This document shows positions 1 to 5,360 of a DNA stretch of 6,920 nucleotides, one piece after another. Under the pieces are notes generated by a model. It saw only the letters and a program-made list of their open reading frames with translations. It ran no database searches and had not been told where the DNA came from. Both the position numbers and the translations under genes were made by a program. The stretch comes from Candidatus Borrarchaeota archaeon. GTDB lineage: Archaea > Asgardarchaeota > Sifarchaeia > Borrarchaeales > Borrarchaeaceae. Position 1 is the first letter of the stretch. Each line of letters starts with the position of its first letter. The stretch is taken from positions 1-6,920 of the forward strand of contig JAEORY010000208.1 in the NCBI GenBank assembly GCA_016840645.1, in the 5' to 3' direction.

Positions 1-390
1 CCAAGTGGAAAACTTATCTTCCAAGTATTCAATTGCCAAACCAGGGTGTGCGATGTCATATTTCAATAATTCATCTTTGGCTTGTATCATTCGTGTAAGG
101 TGGGATTTGATATTCTCTAAACCATCGTCAACATTCTCTTGGATGGTTGGTGCTGAGGTAGGGTGCTCCTTAATTTCTTCATCCCAATCAATGGACTCGT
201 CTTGCTCATTCTCCATCTTGAGTTGCTGTATCTGGTCAATGGTGGTTGTTAGAATCCCTTCTACTTCATCAAATACTTCCCCAATCTCCATACTATTAAA
301 CATTTCCAATAGGGAATCTTTATCATCTTGAATTTGTTTCATCAAATTGTCAAGATGGCCTTTGTGTGCTTTAATTAAAAATTCTCTCAT
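1..390 (-). CDS. Hypothetical protein, acidic and probably helical, C-terminus beyond window edge
   Basis: The frame is open for 130 codons from ATG at 390 to the window edge, so the C-terminus is missing. The start is supported by an AGGAG ribosome binding site about 8 bases upstream and by a near-consensus promoter at 441-469, which makes this the first gene of its own transcript. The N-terminus reads MREFLIKAHKGHLDNLMKQI. The rest is rich in Glu, Asp, Lys, Leu and Ile with few Gly or Pro, which suggests long helices or coiled coil. An acidic, Pro-containing linker (DWDEEIKEHPTSAPT) sits near residues 77-91. There is no signal peptide or membrane segment. I do not recognise the family. The promoter module in front closely resembles the one serving the 4784-541 operon, so the two are probably co-expressed. 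Confidence 0.85.
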   Translation of the reverse strand, partial: MREFLIKAHKGHLDNLMKQIQDDKDSLLEMFNSMEIGEVFDEVEGILTTTIDQIQQLKMENEQDESIDWDEEIKEHPTSAPTIQENVDDGLENIKSHLTRMIQAKDELLKYDIAHPGLAIEYLEDKFSTW

Positions 391-440
391 GGTGTAGCTC
401 CTATTTTAGATTAAAAGATTTTATATTTAATAACCAGTAA

Positions 441-469
441 AATATAATGATTATTATAATACGAGTCAA
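441..469 (-). promoter_or_regulatory. Sigma-70/sigma-A promoter (TTGACT-N17-TATATT) for the leftmost gene
   Basis: On the minus strand the -35 box TTGACT is at 469-464 and the -10 box TATATT at 446-441, with a 17-base spacer. An A-rich tract (AAAAAAAA) just upstream of -35 resembles an UP element. Transcription would start near 434, giving a leader of about 44 bases before ATG 390. The promoter at 4837-4865 has identical boxes and spacing and shares the context CTTGACTCGTA. Confidence 0.8.
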
Positions 470-514
470 GTGTTTTTTTTAATTATTTTATTTTTCTTTA
501 TTTTTCTTTAATTT

Positions 515-540
515 ACTAAAGTACAAAAACAATCCATTGG
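515..540 (-). repeat. Copy 1 of a CCAATGG...GTTTTTGTACTTTAG element
   Basis: The element starts immediately after the stop codon of the 541-747 gene and ends 45 bases upstream of the -35 box at 464-469. Read on the minus strand it begins CCAATGGATTG, followed by TTTTTGTACTTTAGT. Near-identical sequence occurs at 4921-4945, also upstream of a promoter, and a more diverged copy lies at 5056-5081. It could be a regulator-binding site or a weak terminator; it forms no convincing hairpin. Confidence 0.55.
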
Positions 541-747
541 TTAACTGAATATCTTGAATATCCGAAACATATCAGTCTTGGATGCTGGATCATTGTTGTT
601 TATAGATTGATGAGTATTCTTTTGCGCTTTAGACAGGTTACCACTTCTATTTTGTGTATCAAGATGGTCTTTGGCCATCTTTTTAATCCGGTTTGCCCTT
701 TGTTGTTTGGCGTTGTCTCTAATTCTTTTAAAATATTTATTATCCAT
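541..747 (-). CDS. Small basic hypothetical protein
   Basis: This is a 68-residue protein starting MDNKYFKRIRDNAKQQRANR. The frame could begin at an ATG at 768, but the ATG at 747 is preferred. GAGGTGA at 758-752 lies 4 bases upstream of it and overlaps the stop codon of the preceding gene, whereas the 768 ATG has no ribosome binding site and would overlap that gene by 17 bases. The N-terminal half is rich in Lys/Arg and likely helical, so nucleic-acid binding is possible. The C-terminal half is polar, rich in Asn, Gln and Ser, and ends with a short hydrophobic tail (MFRIFKIFS). No family is recognised. It is the last gene of the ten-gene operon; the repeated element and a new promoter follow it. 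Confidence 0.8.
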   Translation of the reverse strand: MDNKYFKRIRDNAKQQRANRIKKMAKDHLDTQNRSGNLSKAQKNTHQSINNNDPASKTDMFRIFKIFS

Positions 748-751
748 CTTA

Positions 752-758
752 TCACCTC
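752..758 (-). promoter_or_regulatory. Ribosome binding site that decides the start at 747
   Basis: GAGGTGA on the minus strand lies 4 bases before ATG 747 and contains the TGA stop of the upstream gene. This favours the internal Met over the ATG at 768. Confidence 0.75.
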
Positions 759-937
759 GTTTGATCATAACATCTGTTGAACAACTCTTTCATTTTATCT
801 TTGGTATATGTAACACCATTAGCTTTTATTTTATTTCCGCTTTCCAACCAACTATTCACTTCCAAATAGCTATATCTGTTAAAGTGTTTCCAACCCATAT
901 ACCTATCTGTATCAGTGTAGAAGCATACTACAGCCAT
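752..937 (-). CDS. Small hypothetical protein
   Basis: This is a 61-residue protein starting MAVVCFYTDTDRYMGWKHFN. Its ATG overlaps the TAA of the acidic-protein gene by one base (TAATG), with AGGTGG upstream inside that gene, so translation is probably coupled. It is rich in aromatic residues: CFYTDTDRYMGWKHFNRYSY near the N-terminus, then a short Lys-rich stretch. There is no membrane segment and no recognised motif. The length and context fit a small phage accessory protein. It is followed closely by the basic protein at 541-747. Confidence 0.8.
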   Translation of the reverse strand: MAVVCFYTDTDRYMGWKHFNRYSYLEVNSWLESGNKIKANGVTYTKDKMKELFNRCYDQTR

Positions 938-1137
938 TAGTCCACCTCATCAATTTCATTATCATCCTCTGGGTCTTGTCCCAAACTATCTCTGGCTTCC
1001 CAGAAATCATCTTCATCTTCCCAGCCATCATCATCAAAGGCACTCTCCCATTGTGATAACATATCATCCTCATCACCTTCCAATTCCCAGTCATCACTCC
1101 AATTCTGTTCCTCTGGCCACTCTATTTTATCAGCCAT
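937..1137 (-). CDS. Highly acidic, Trp-rich small protein
   Basis: This is a 66-residue protein starting MADKIEWPEEQNWSDDWELE. I count 31 Asp/Glu against one Lys and one Arg, plus six Trp, so the net charge is about -29. Acidic clusters alternate with Trp along the whole chain (for example DDDGWEDEDDFWEARD). A GGAGG site in the end of the preceding gene lies about 9 bases before the ATG. Such charge density is known in DNA-mimic inhibitors of nucleoid or restriction proteins (for example phage Ocr), but there is no visible sequence match to any of them, so that role is inference. It could equally be an intrinsically disordered acidic partner of a basic protein. The frame is read inside a packed operon, which supports it as a real gene. 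Confidence 0.85.
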   Translation of the reverse strand: MADKIEWPEEQNWSDDWELEGDEDDMLSQWESAFDDDGWEDEDDFWEARDSLGQDPEDDNEIDEVD

Positions 1138-1138
1138 C

Positions 1139-1606
1139 TTAATAGTCCTCCAATACTCTATCTAAATCACCTTCAACCTCACCATAGATCATCTTGCCAG
1201 CACCATATTGTTCCATACAATCACTGTTACAGAACTCAAATTCGTCCGGCAATATCCTTCCACAGTTGAGGCACTTATTGGCTTCATTAAATTCCTTGTT
1301 GCTCCACCTTCTCAGCTTGTTAGTAAAGCTATCTGAATTAAGTGCTTTAATGCCTGGTAGTTTAATTTTAATAACAGCATCACTATCTAACTCATTCAAT
1401 GTAGCTTCCAACTTACCAACTACTCTCTGAACCATATTGGATATTAGATCAGGATTAACAGTGGACTTCTTCAATTCACTATACCATGCCAAATGGTCCA
1501 TCGGTGGAATGTCTTCTTCTTTGTATTCTTCTTCCACTCTTAATATAAATATGTCTGGTGAACCTTTTCTTGTTTTAACTTTTTTAAGGTTTAAATAATA
1601 CCACAT
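1139..1606 (-). CDS. Hypothetical protein with C-terminal four-Cys zinc knuckle
   Basis: This is a 155-residue protein starting MWYYLNLKKVKTRKG. The open frame extends to a TTG at 1642, but ATG 1606 is chosen: AAGGAG at 1620-1615 lies 8 bases upstream, and the previous gene stops at 1612. Near the C-terminus, Cys 112, 115, 126 and 130 form CLNCG...FCNSDC (CX2C-X10-CX3C), a likely zinc-binding site of the short treble-clef/ribbon kind. The region before it is mixed alpha/beta, with KIKLPGIKALNSDSF, which may be a binding domain. The tail is acidic. No family is recognised. The zinc site suggests nucleic-acid or protein binding rather than catalysis. The 3' end carries the ribosome binding site of the acidic-protein gene. 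Confidence 0.85.
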   Translation of the reverse strand: MWYYLNLKKVKTRKGSPDIFILRVEEEYKEEDIPPMDHLAWYSELKKSTVNPDLISNMVQRVVGKLEATLNELDSDAVIKIKLPGIKALNSDSFTNKLRRWSNKEFNEANKCLNCGRILPDEFEFCNSDCMEQYGAGKMIYGEVEGDLDRVLEDY

Positions 1607-1611
1607 CCCAT

Positions 1612-2022
1612 TCACTCCTTCTTCAATTTGATGGTTGGACAACTTTCTTCGACAAACCGGACATACAACACATAATTACCATCAGGATTGTTGTTGCCTT
1701 TAATTTCCTTTGGATTAATTTTCATCATATATGTTTCCAGCTTTGTGTATCCTTCTTTATGGGCATGGAACATTGGTGATAGCATCTTTAGGACAACTTT
1801 AATATACTCCAATGAACCTTCTACCCTTACACCGTCATGTCCATATCTTGAGCCTTCATGGTCTGCTGGCAGGACTTCTACAATGTTCATTAGGTCAGTA
1901 AGATCACTGGACACTACATCCTTATTCTCGAAAAATCCTCTCGAAACCAACTCCCACAGGTCTAATATTTCATCATAGCTCACCCTGCCAACCATACCTT
2001 TATTGTGTTTGTTCTCTGCCAT
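1612..2022 (-). CDS. Hypothetical protein
   Basis: This is a 136-residue protein starting MAENKHNKGMVGRVSYDEIL. The ATG overlaps the TAA of the 266-residue gene by one base, and AGGAGC lies about 10 bases upstream. The predicted pattern is a helical segment (DEILDLWELVSRGFF), a central helix (LEYIKVVLKMLSPMFHAHKEG), and a C-terminal strand region (GNYVLYVRFVEE). There are no Cys clusters, signal peptide or membrane segment. I do not recognise the family. It ends 5 bases before the next gene's ATG and supplies its ribosome binding site, so it is firmly part of the operon. Confidence 0.83.
   Translation of the reverse strand: MAENKHNKGMVGRVSYDEILDLWELVSRGFFENKDVVSSDLTDLMNIVEVLPADHEGSRYGHDGVRVEGSLEYIKVVLKMLSPMFHAHKEGYTKLETYMMKINPKEIKGNNNPDGNYVLYVRFVEESCPTIKLKKE
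1615..1620 (-). promoter_or_regulatory. Ribosome binding site that decides the start at 1606
   Basis: AAGGAG on the minus strand lies 8 bases before ATG 1606, embedded in the last codons of the upstream gene. It argues against the upstream TTG at 1642. Confidence 0.75.
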
Positions 2023-2822
2023 TATTCCAAGCTCCTTTCAACTTTTTTCTCTAACATCATGTTTAATGGGATACAGTGAAACGTCAGTTCATCATTATCC
2101 CACACTAATTTAAAATCGCAAGCAATCCAATTTACAACATCTATAAGGTACACTAAATCACTAATTAAAATATCACCAACAATAATCTTTCTCATCACAC
2201 CATCCATTAGTGGCATGTTGGTATTGATATTCATCGTCTTTGGCCATATTCCAGGGCCACCATCTCCACTATCATCTGCTACACTGATAGATATATTATT
2301 TCTAATCCAAGTATAGCAACTAATCAATAGTGTATCCAACTCTCCATTGTGGTAATCTAAATCATTGTAGAAAGAAGTTGTCTGTCCAAGAAATGCTTTG
2401 TACCTATTTCTCCACAACATAAATCCATCTCCACCAGCCATTACAGCCCTCATTGTAGCTTTATAAACACCACTCTTATATGAAGCATTGGCAAAGTTAT
2501 ATCGAAAGATATTAGGCACTGCTTTTGATATGTGGTTGGATAATCTATATGATATAATTATACACTCAGCAATAAGAATTGGCTCTGTAATGAACACTCT
2601 ATTCTCCCAGTAATACAGGATAGTTTCAAGTGGTGTCTGATATTCATTGTAATCCATGCCACTTTCCATTCTGGCTCTTTTAATTATAACATCAATTCCA
2701 ATTATACGCATTTCCTTTAACTCGTGTGTTACAATTTCTTTAAATTGATTAAAATCGTTAAAGTTCTTTTTTGTGACAGTGGTGGTGATCTTTGGATCTA
2801 ACCAACTTTTATATTTATTCAT
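2022..2822 (-). CDS. Hypothetical 266-residue protein
   Basis: This is the largest gene of unknown role here; it starts MNKYKSWLDPKITTTVTKKN. AGGAG lies 6 bases before the ATG and includes part of the previous gene's TAG stop. The chain is mostly helical with hydrophobic segments (ILIAECIIISYRLSNHISKAV; DILISDLVYLIDVVNWIACDF). These look amphipathic rather than membrane-spanning, because charged or polar residues interrupt them. A Gly/Asp-rich loop (ADDSGDGGPGIWPK) sits near residue 185, and the C-terminus turns charged. No catalytic motif is recognisable. It is co-transcribed with the genes on either side and overlaps the 1612-2022 gene by one base, which suggests matched expression. Function unknown. 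Confidence 0.83.
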   Translation of the reverse strand: MNKYKSWLDPKITTTVTKKNFNDFNQFKEIVTHELKEMRIIGIDVIIKRARMESGMDYNEYQTPLETILYYWENRVFITEPILIAECIIISYRLSNHISKAVPNIFRYNFANASYKSGVYKATMRAVMAGGDGFMLWRNRYKAFLGQTTSFYNDLDYHNGELDTLLISCYTWIRNNISISVADDSGDGGPGIWPKTMNINTNMPLMDGVMRKIIVGDILISDLVYLIDVVNWIACDFKLVWDNDELTFHCIPLNMMLEKKVERSLE

Positions 2823-2831
2823 TGCTGTCTC

Positions 2832-3320
2832 CTAAAAGTTACTTACAACAAGTTCTTCACCGTGTTCCAACTGGGCATTCTTATCAGCTACATACTTGGT
2901 GTATGTCACTGTATTGTACATGTTATAAGATGGTTCAACTAAACCAATTCTACAATCTTCTGAACCATTCCATATAACAATGAGCTTATTGGCTTCAAAC
3001 ACTTCTATTATCTCATTTGGATCACCATTCCAAGCAATCCACAATATCTTTCCTTCTTTAAGCCAATCACCAGAATAGGCATCATTGTCCTGTTTGTGGT
3101 AGAATACTACTTTCTCCACTTTTTCATCTATTGATGCCCAGACACAACCACTACAGCACATGTAGTTCATTCTGGCAAAGTACCCTTTGGTTCTCAATTC
3201 TTTAAAGGAATCCTTAACCTTTTGTTTGGTGGTTCTTTCATCTTTTGGGACTGTGTCCACTAACCGCTTTCCATCTCTCGCATCTCTGATATAGCCATGA
3301 GCATCTTTGTAATAGTACAC
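2832..3320 (-). CDS. DUF6891-like protein
   Basis: This is a 162-residue protein with a GTG start (encoded VYYYKDAHGY...); AAGGAG at 3333-3328 lies 7 bases upstream, so the GTG is well supported. After a basic, helical N-terminus (residues 1-45), the sequence YFARMNYMCCSGCVWA, with Cys 55, 56 and 59, is followed by VVFYHKQD (about 71-78). A later strand reads VIWNGSEDCRI (about 115-125). This order of an ARxNxxCCxxCxWA block, an FYHxQD block and a terminal WNGS...RI block is what I recall for the uncharacterised DUF6891 family; a profile search was not possible. The biochemical role of that family is not known to me. The Cys triplet could bind metal. It sits between two uncharacterised operon members. 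Confidence 0.75.
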   Translation of the reverse strand: MYYYKDAHGYIRDARDGKRLVDTVPKDERTTKQKVKDSFKELRTKGYFARMNYMCCSGCVWASIDEKVEKVVFYHKQDNDAYSGDWLKEGKILWIAWNGDPNEIIEVFEANKLIVIWNGSEDCRIGLVEPSYNMYNTVTYTKYVADKNAQLEHGEELVVSNF

Positions 3321-3327
3321 GGTGGTT

Positions 3328-3333
3328 CTCCTT
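3328..3333 (-). promoter_or_regulatory. Ribosome binding site supporting a GTG start
   Basis: AAGGAG on the minus strand lies 7 bases upstream of GTG 3320-3318. No in-frame ATG with a comparable site exists nearby, so GTG initiation is the best call. Confidence 0.7.
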
Positions 3334-3346
3334 ACTGGTTTAATGA

Positions 3347-3760
3347 TTAGAATGGTAATGGTGGATCTATTTTATCGTTTAATCTCTTTTGGTAAGCTCT
3401 AATTTGTTTAATTAGTGATTTGGCTAACCTATTGCTGCCATAAGTCTTTATATATTTATCCACTTCAAACTCATACCAGGTGGTACTGTTAGCTGTTTTC
3501 TTTACATTCCTCCACAGCTGTACTGACTTGGCTGTGATGCCTATTGTCTCACCTGTTTTGGTTTTCGTTTCAATAATAAAATCCATAAAGTGTTCGCTGG
3601 TAAAGTGTATTCCTATTATCTCTACATCAATCATCAATGAAGGGCTTTTAAGATGGTCACCAACTCTACTACTCCAAGGACTTGGTCTTGTCCACTTGCC
3701 TGGTCTCTTTTTGGACATTAAACTGGACACTGCTAACCTTAGATCATCTTTCTGTGACAT
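3347..3760 (-). CDS. Basic hypothetical protein
   Basis: This is a 137-residue protein starting MSQKDDLRLAVSSLMSKKRP. GGAG lies 7 bases before the ATG, at the end of the preceding gene (its TAA is 4 bases upstream). The N-terminal 40 residues are basic and rich in Ser, Pro and Trp (KKRPGKWTRPSPWSSRVGDH), probably extended. The middle forms beta strands (MIDVEIIGIHF, MDFIIETKTKTGETIGITAKS), resembling a small OB- or SH3-like barrel. The C-terminus is a basic helix (LAKSLIKQIRAYQKRL). The overall positive charge makes nucleic-acid binding plausible, but no family is recognised. A 26-base gap separates it from the DUF6891-like gene downstream. Confidence 0.82.
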   Translation of the reverse strand: MSQKDDLRLAVSSLMSKKRPGKWTRPSPWSSRVGDHLKSPSLMIDVEIIGIHFTSEHFMDFIIETKTKTGETIGITAKSVQLWRNVKKTANSTTWYEFEVDKYIKTYGSNRLAKSLIKQIRAYQKRLNDKIDPPLPF

Positions 3761-3763
3761 TGT

Positions 3764-3979
3764 TTAACTCCAATTTCTTCTTATTGTACCATCAGTTATT
3801 GTATATTGGTTTCTGAAATGTCTATCATAACCACCTAATTTAAGTCCACCCTCATAATCAATACAATTATTGCAGACATCATACACAAGCCAAAAATCAT
3901 ATTCATCACTTTGATTCTCTATGATGGTTTCAATAACCATCCGTTCAGTCACTGTAAAGTGTTCAATTGGTACAATCAT
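3764..3979 (-). CDS. Small hypothetical protein with a CXXC pair
   Basis: This is a 71-residue protein starting MIVPIEHFTVTERMVIETII. The open frame could reach back to ATG 4057, but that would overlap the DUF6011 gene by 71 bases without a ribosome binding site. ATG 3979 has AGGTGG just upstream, which overlaps the stop of that gene. An N-terminal helix is followed by FWLVYDVCNNCIDYEGG, with one CXXC pair, and a basic, aromatic C-terminus (YDRHFRNQYTITDGTIRRNW). A single CXXC could bind metal only as a dimer or serve as a redox pair; neither is shown. Family not recognised. Confidence 0.78.
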   Translation of the reverse strand: MIVPIEHFTVTERMVIETIIENQSDEYDFWLVYDVCNNCIDYEGGLKLGGYDRHFRNQYTITDGTIRRNWS

Positions 3980-3982
3980 CTT

Positions 3983-3988
3983 CCACCT
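3983..3988 (-). promoter_or_regulatory. Ribosome binding site that decides the start at 3979
   Basis: AGGTGG on the minus strand overlaps the TAG stop of the DUF6011 gene and lies 3 bases before ATG 3979. The spacing is short, but no other candidate start in this frame has any such site. Confidence 0.6.
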
Positions 3989-4784
3989 AATCGTTAAATA
4001 TAATAAATTTAATTCCATGTGACATAAAGACATAAGACAATATGTCATTGTCTTCATCCCTATTTACCATTTTCAATTCAGTCTTTGAGTCAAACTGAGA
4101 ACCATCCAGTGGGTTAATGAAGTTGTCTCCCAAATCAGATGCCTCTGTTACATATTCACTATTGGATACTTTATACCAACCACCATCCACTTTCAATGGG
4201 TCTTTCAATCCATATGGTGTGAGATTGTCTGGGTCAGAATTCTTTGGTGCTTCATATCTCTTTATATTGACAGGTACATTAGCAATGTCCACATCTTTTG
4301 GTGTTGCCACAACTTGGTTCTGTCGGATGCTCTTTACATTATCCACCATCTTGATACACTCTGGACCAAATCCAAATTGGATAGATGTAGCATCGGTTAA
4401 TTCTCGTCCACACCTTCCACAAGTGTTGGAGCGATAAAATTCTAAGTTTTCTGGTATAGTGCCTGCTTGGAGTTTTTTAAGGTACCACTGGAGGGAAATA
4501 TAAATCAGGTTATCAATGGCGAATTTGCTTGCTTTGGTAAGTTTGAGGGTGTAGTCTGGCTTTACTATGCCAATGTATGACCACTTATGTTGAGTCTTGA
4601 TGTTTGGTTGTTTTCTTGAATAAGCAAAACACACTTTACCATCACCATACTTATTATCTTTAACAATAAACTTGTAAGTCAGGTGGTTTTGTGTGTTTAA
4701 ACTCTTTAAAGTAAATATTCCTTTACCAGCAAATATGTACCTATACATGTGTAGTGGCCTGTACAGCCTATGAGTATTTTCCAT
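3987..4784 (-). CDS. DUF6011-type zinc-ribbon phage protein
   Basis: This is a 265-residue protein starting MENTHRLYRPLHMYRYIFAG, and the first gene after the promoter at 4837-4865. AGGTG lies 5 bases before the ATG. Residues 18-110 follow the pattern common to this phage/plasmid family: an AGKGIFTLKS...TYKF strand block, then a WSYIG...LTKASK block and a helix. Residues 115-145 carry the diagnostic FYRSNTCGRCGRELTD, then SIQFGFGPEC, with Cys 122, 125 and 143. I recall this CGRCGR.LT...SI..G.GPEC signature from DUF6011; it probably binds zinc. The biochemical role is unknown. The C-terminal 110 residues (about 155-265) are Asp/Asn-rich and look like a separate, variable extension. Its 3' end provides the ribosome binding site of the next gene. 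Confidence 0.88.
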   Translation of the reverse strand: MENTHRLYRPLHMYRYIFAGKGIFTLKSLNTQNHLTYKFIVKDNKYGDGKVCFAYSRKQPNIKTQHKWSYIGIVKPDYTLKLTKASKFAIDNLIYISLQWYLKKLQAGTIPENLEFYRSNTCGRCGRELTDATSIQFGFGPECIKMVDNVKSIRQNQVVATPKDVDIANVPVNIKRYEAPKNSDPDNLTPYGLKDPLKVDGGWYKVSNSEYVTEASDLGDNFINPLDGSQFDSKTELKMVNRDEDNDILSYVFMSHGIKFIIFND

Positions 4785-4836
4785 CTTAACACCTATTTCT
4801 TAAAGATTTAAAGTTTTTATTTTTTACTGCTGAAGG

Positions 4837-4865
4837 AATATAGTGATTTGTACTTTACGAGTCAA
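4837..4865 (-). promoter_or_regulatory. Sigma-70/sigma-A promoter (TTGACT-N17-TATATT) for the ten-gene operon
   Basis: On the minus strand TTGACT lies at 4865-4860 and TATATT at 4842-4837, with a 17-base spacer and an A-tract (AAAAAAA) just upstream of -35. Transcription would begin near 4830, leaving a leader of about 46 bases. Boxes, spacing, the CTTGACTCGTA context and parts of the leader match the promoter at 441-469. Confidence 0.8.
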
Positions 4866-4910
4866 GGATTTTTTTTATTTAGTGTAATCTTTTTTATTAG
4901 AAATTATTTT

Positions 4911-4945
4911 CCAAAAAATTACTAAGTACAAAAACACCCCATTGG
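4911..4945 (-). repeat. Copy 2 of the CCAATGG...GTTTTTGTACTT element
   Basis: On the minus strand it begins CCAATGGGGTG, continues TTTTTGTACTTAGTAA and ends TTTTTTGG. Its first 25 bases closely match copy 1 at 515-540. Over 35 bases it aligns without gaps to copy 3 (5047-5081) with 27 identities. It lies about 55 bases upstream of the -35 box of the operon promoter. Confidence 0.6.
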
Positions 4946-5008
4946 AGCTTGTTTGGTTGGAATTTTTTATTAGGAATTTAAAATTTAATTTATTATCTTT
5001 CACCGTTG

Positions 5009-5048
5009 ATTTAATCCCCTATTTAATCCCCTTTTTTATTTTAATCCC
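5009..5048 (-). repeat. Three GGGGATTAAAT direct repeats (iteron-like)
   Basis: On the minus strand the unit GGGGATTAAAT occurs exactly at 5031-5021 and 5019-5009, 12 bases apart. A variant GGGATTAAAAT lies at 5048-5038, 17 bases before. Tandem units about one helical turn apart are typical of protein-binding sites such as operators or replication iterons. The protein that would bind is not known. Confidence 0.6.
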
Positions 5049-5081
5049 AAAAAACGATAAAGTCCTAAAACCCTCCATTGG
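5047..5081 (-). repeat. Copy 3 (diverged) of the CCAATGG element
   Basis: It reads CCAATGGAGGGTTTTAGGAC, followed by TTTATCGTTTTTTGG, on the minus strand. It shares 27 of 35 positions with copy 2 without gaps, including both ends (CCAATGG and TTTTTTGG). Unlike copies 1 and 2 it is followed not by a TTGACT promoter but by the GGGGATTAAAT repeats. Confidence 0.5.
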
Positions 5082-5155
5082 TGTTGTCCTCAATTATGTT
5101 ACCATGCTCCACCTATCCATTGAGCCAATGCCACCTACCCATCACCATCCAATCC

Positions 5156-5165
5156 AATGGCCATT
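5156..5165. repeat. 10-base palindrome AATGGCCATT
   Basis: This is a perfect palindrome with no loop, more likely a dimeric protein site than an RNA hairpin. A nearby interrupted inverted repeat CATTG-AGC-CAATG (5118-5130) uses related bases. Confidence 0.4.
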
Positions 5166-5244
5166 TATTCAATTTCCCACACACACCAGGCACCTTACTG
5201 GATCACTGCAAAAGTCCATTCCAGACTTCTCGCATTGTCATCTC

Positions 5245-5259
5245 AGCCGCTGTGCGGCT
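5245..5259. repeat. GC-rich hairpin AGCCGC-TGT-GCGGCT
   Basis: This is a perfect 6-base-pair stem with a 3-base loop, the most G+C-rich spot in the window. No T-run follows on either strand, so it is not a standard terminator. It may be part of a structured RNA or a protein-binding hairpin. Confidence 0.5.
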
Positions 5260-5282
5260 CTCACTGTTTCACCGTTCATTCC

Positions 5283-5311
5283 AAGTTTCAAAACTTTTCC
5301 TGCTGGCCAGC
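5283..5311. repeat. Two adjacent inverted repeats
   Basis: AAGTTT-CA-AAACTT (5283-5296) and the perfect palindrome GCTGGCCAGC (5302-5311) lie 5 bases apart. Either could be a dimer-binding site or, if transcribed, a hairpin. They add to the density of symmetry in this gap. Confidence 0.45.
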
Positions 5312-5360
5312 GAGTTGTTGTGTTTTTTTGAGTTGGTGTAATTTTTTGACTGGGAAAATT

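Larger units (their letters stand above)
3764..4865 (-). other. Start of a ten-gene operon (4865 to 541)
   Basis: This entry marks the 5' part of the transcription unit: promoter, leader, and the first two genes. The genes at 4784-3987, 3979-3764, 3760-3347, 3320-2832, 2822-2022, 2022-1612, 1606-1139, 1137-937, 937-752 and 747-541 follow each other on the minus strand with gaps of -1 to 26 bases. No promoter-like sequence or terminator hairpin was seen between them. Confidence 0.65.

Noticed and set aside
5..331. Plus-strand open frame of 108 codons
   Set aside because: It lies antisense to the well-supported gene at 390-1, has no ribosome binding site, and is Ser/Cys-rich like a shadow frame.
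912..1097. Minus-strand frame with a Met-rich product
   Set aside because: It is a shifted reading of the acidic-protein gene; runs of GATGAT codons give the Met residues. The acidic frame has the better ribosome binding site and fits the operon junctions.
5229..5278. Two tiny overlapping minus-strand peptides (13 and 12 codons) joined by ATGA
   Set aside because: There is no properly spaced ribosome binding site and the length is what chance gives; the GC-rich hairpin lies inside the first.
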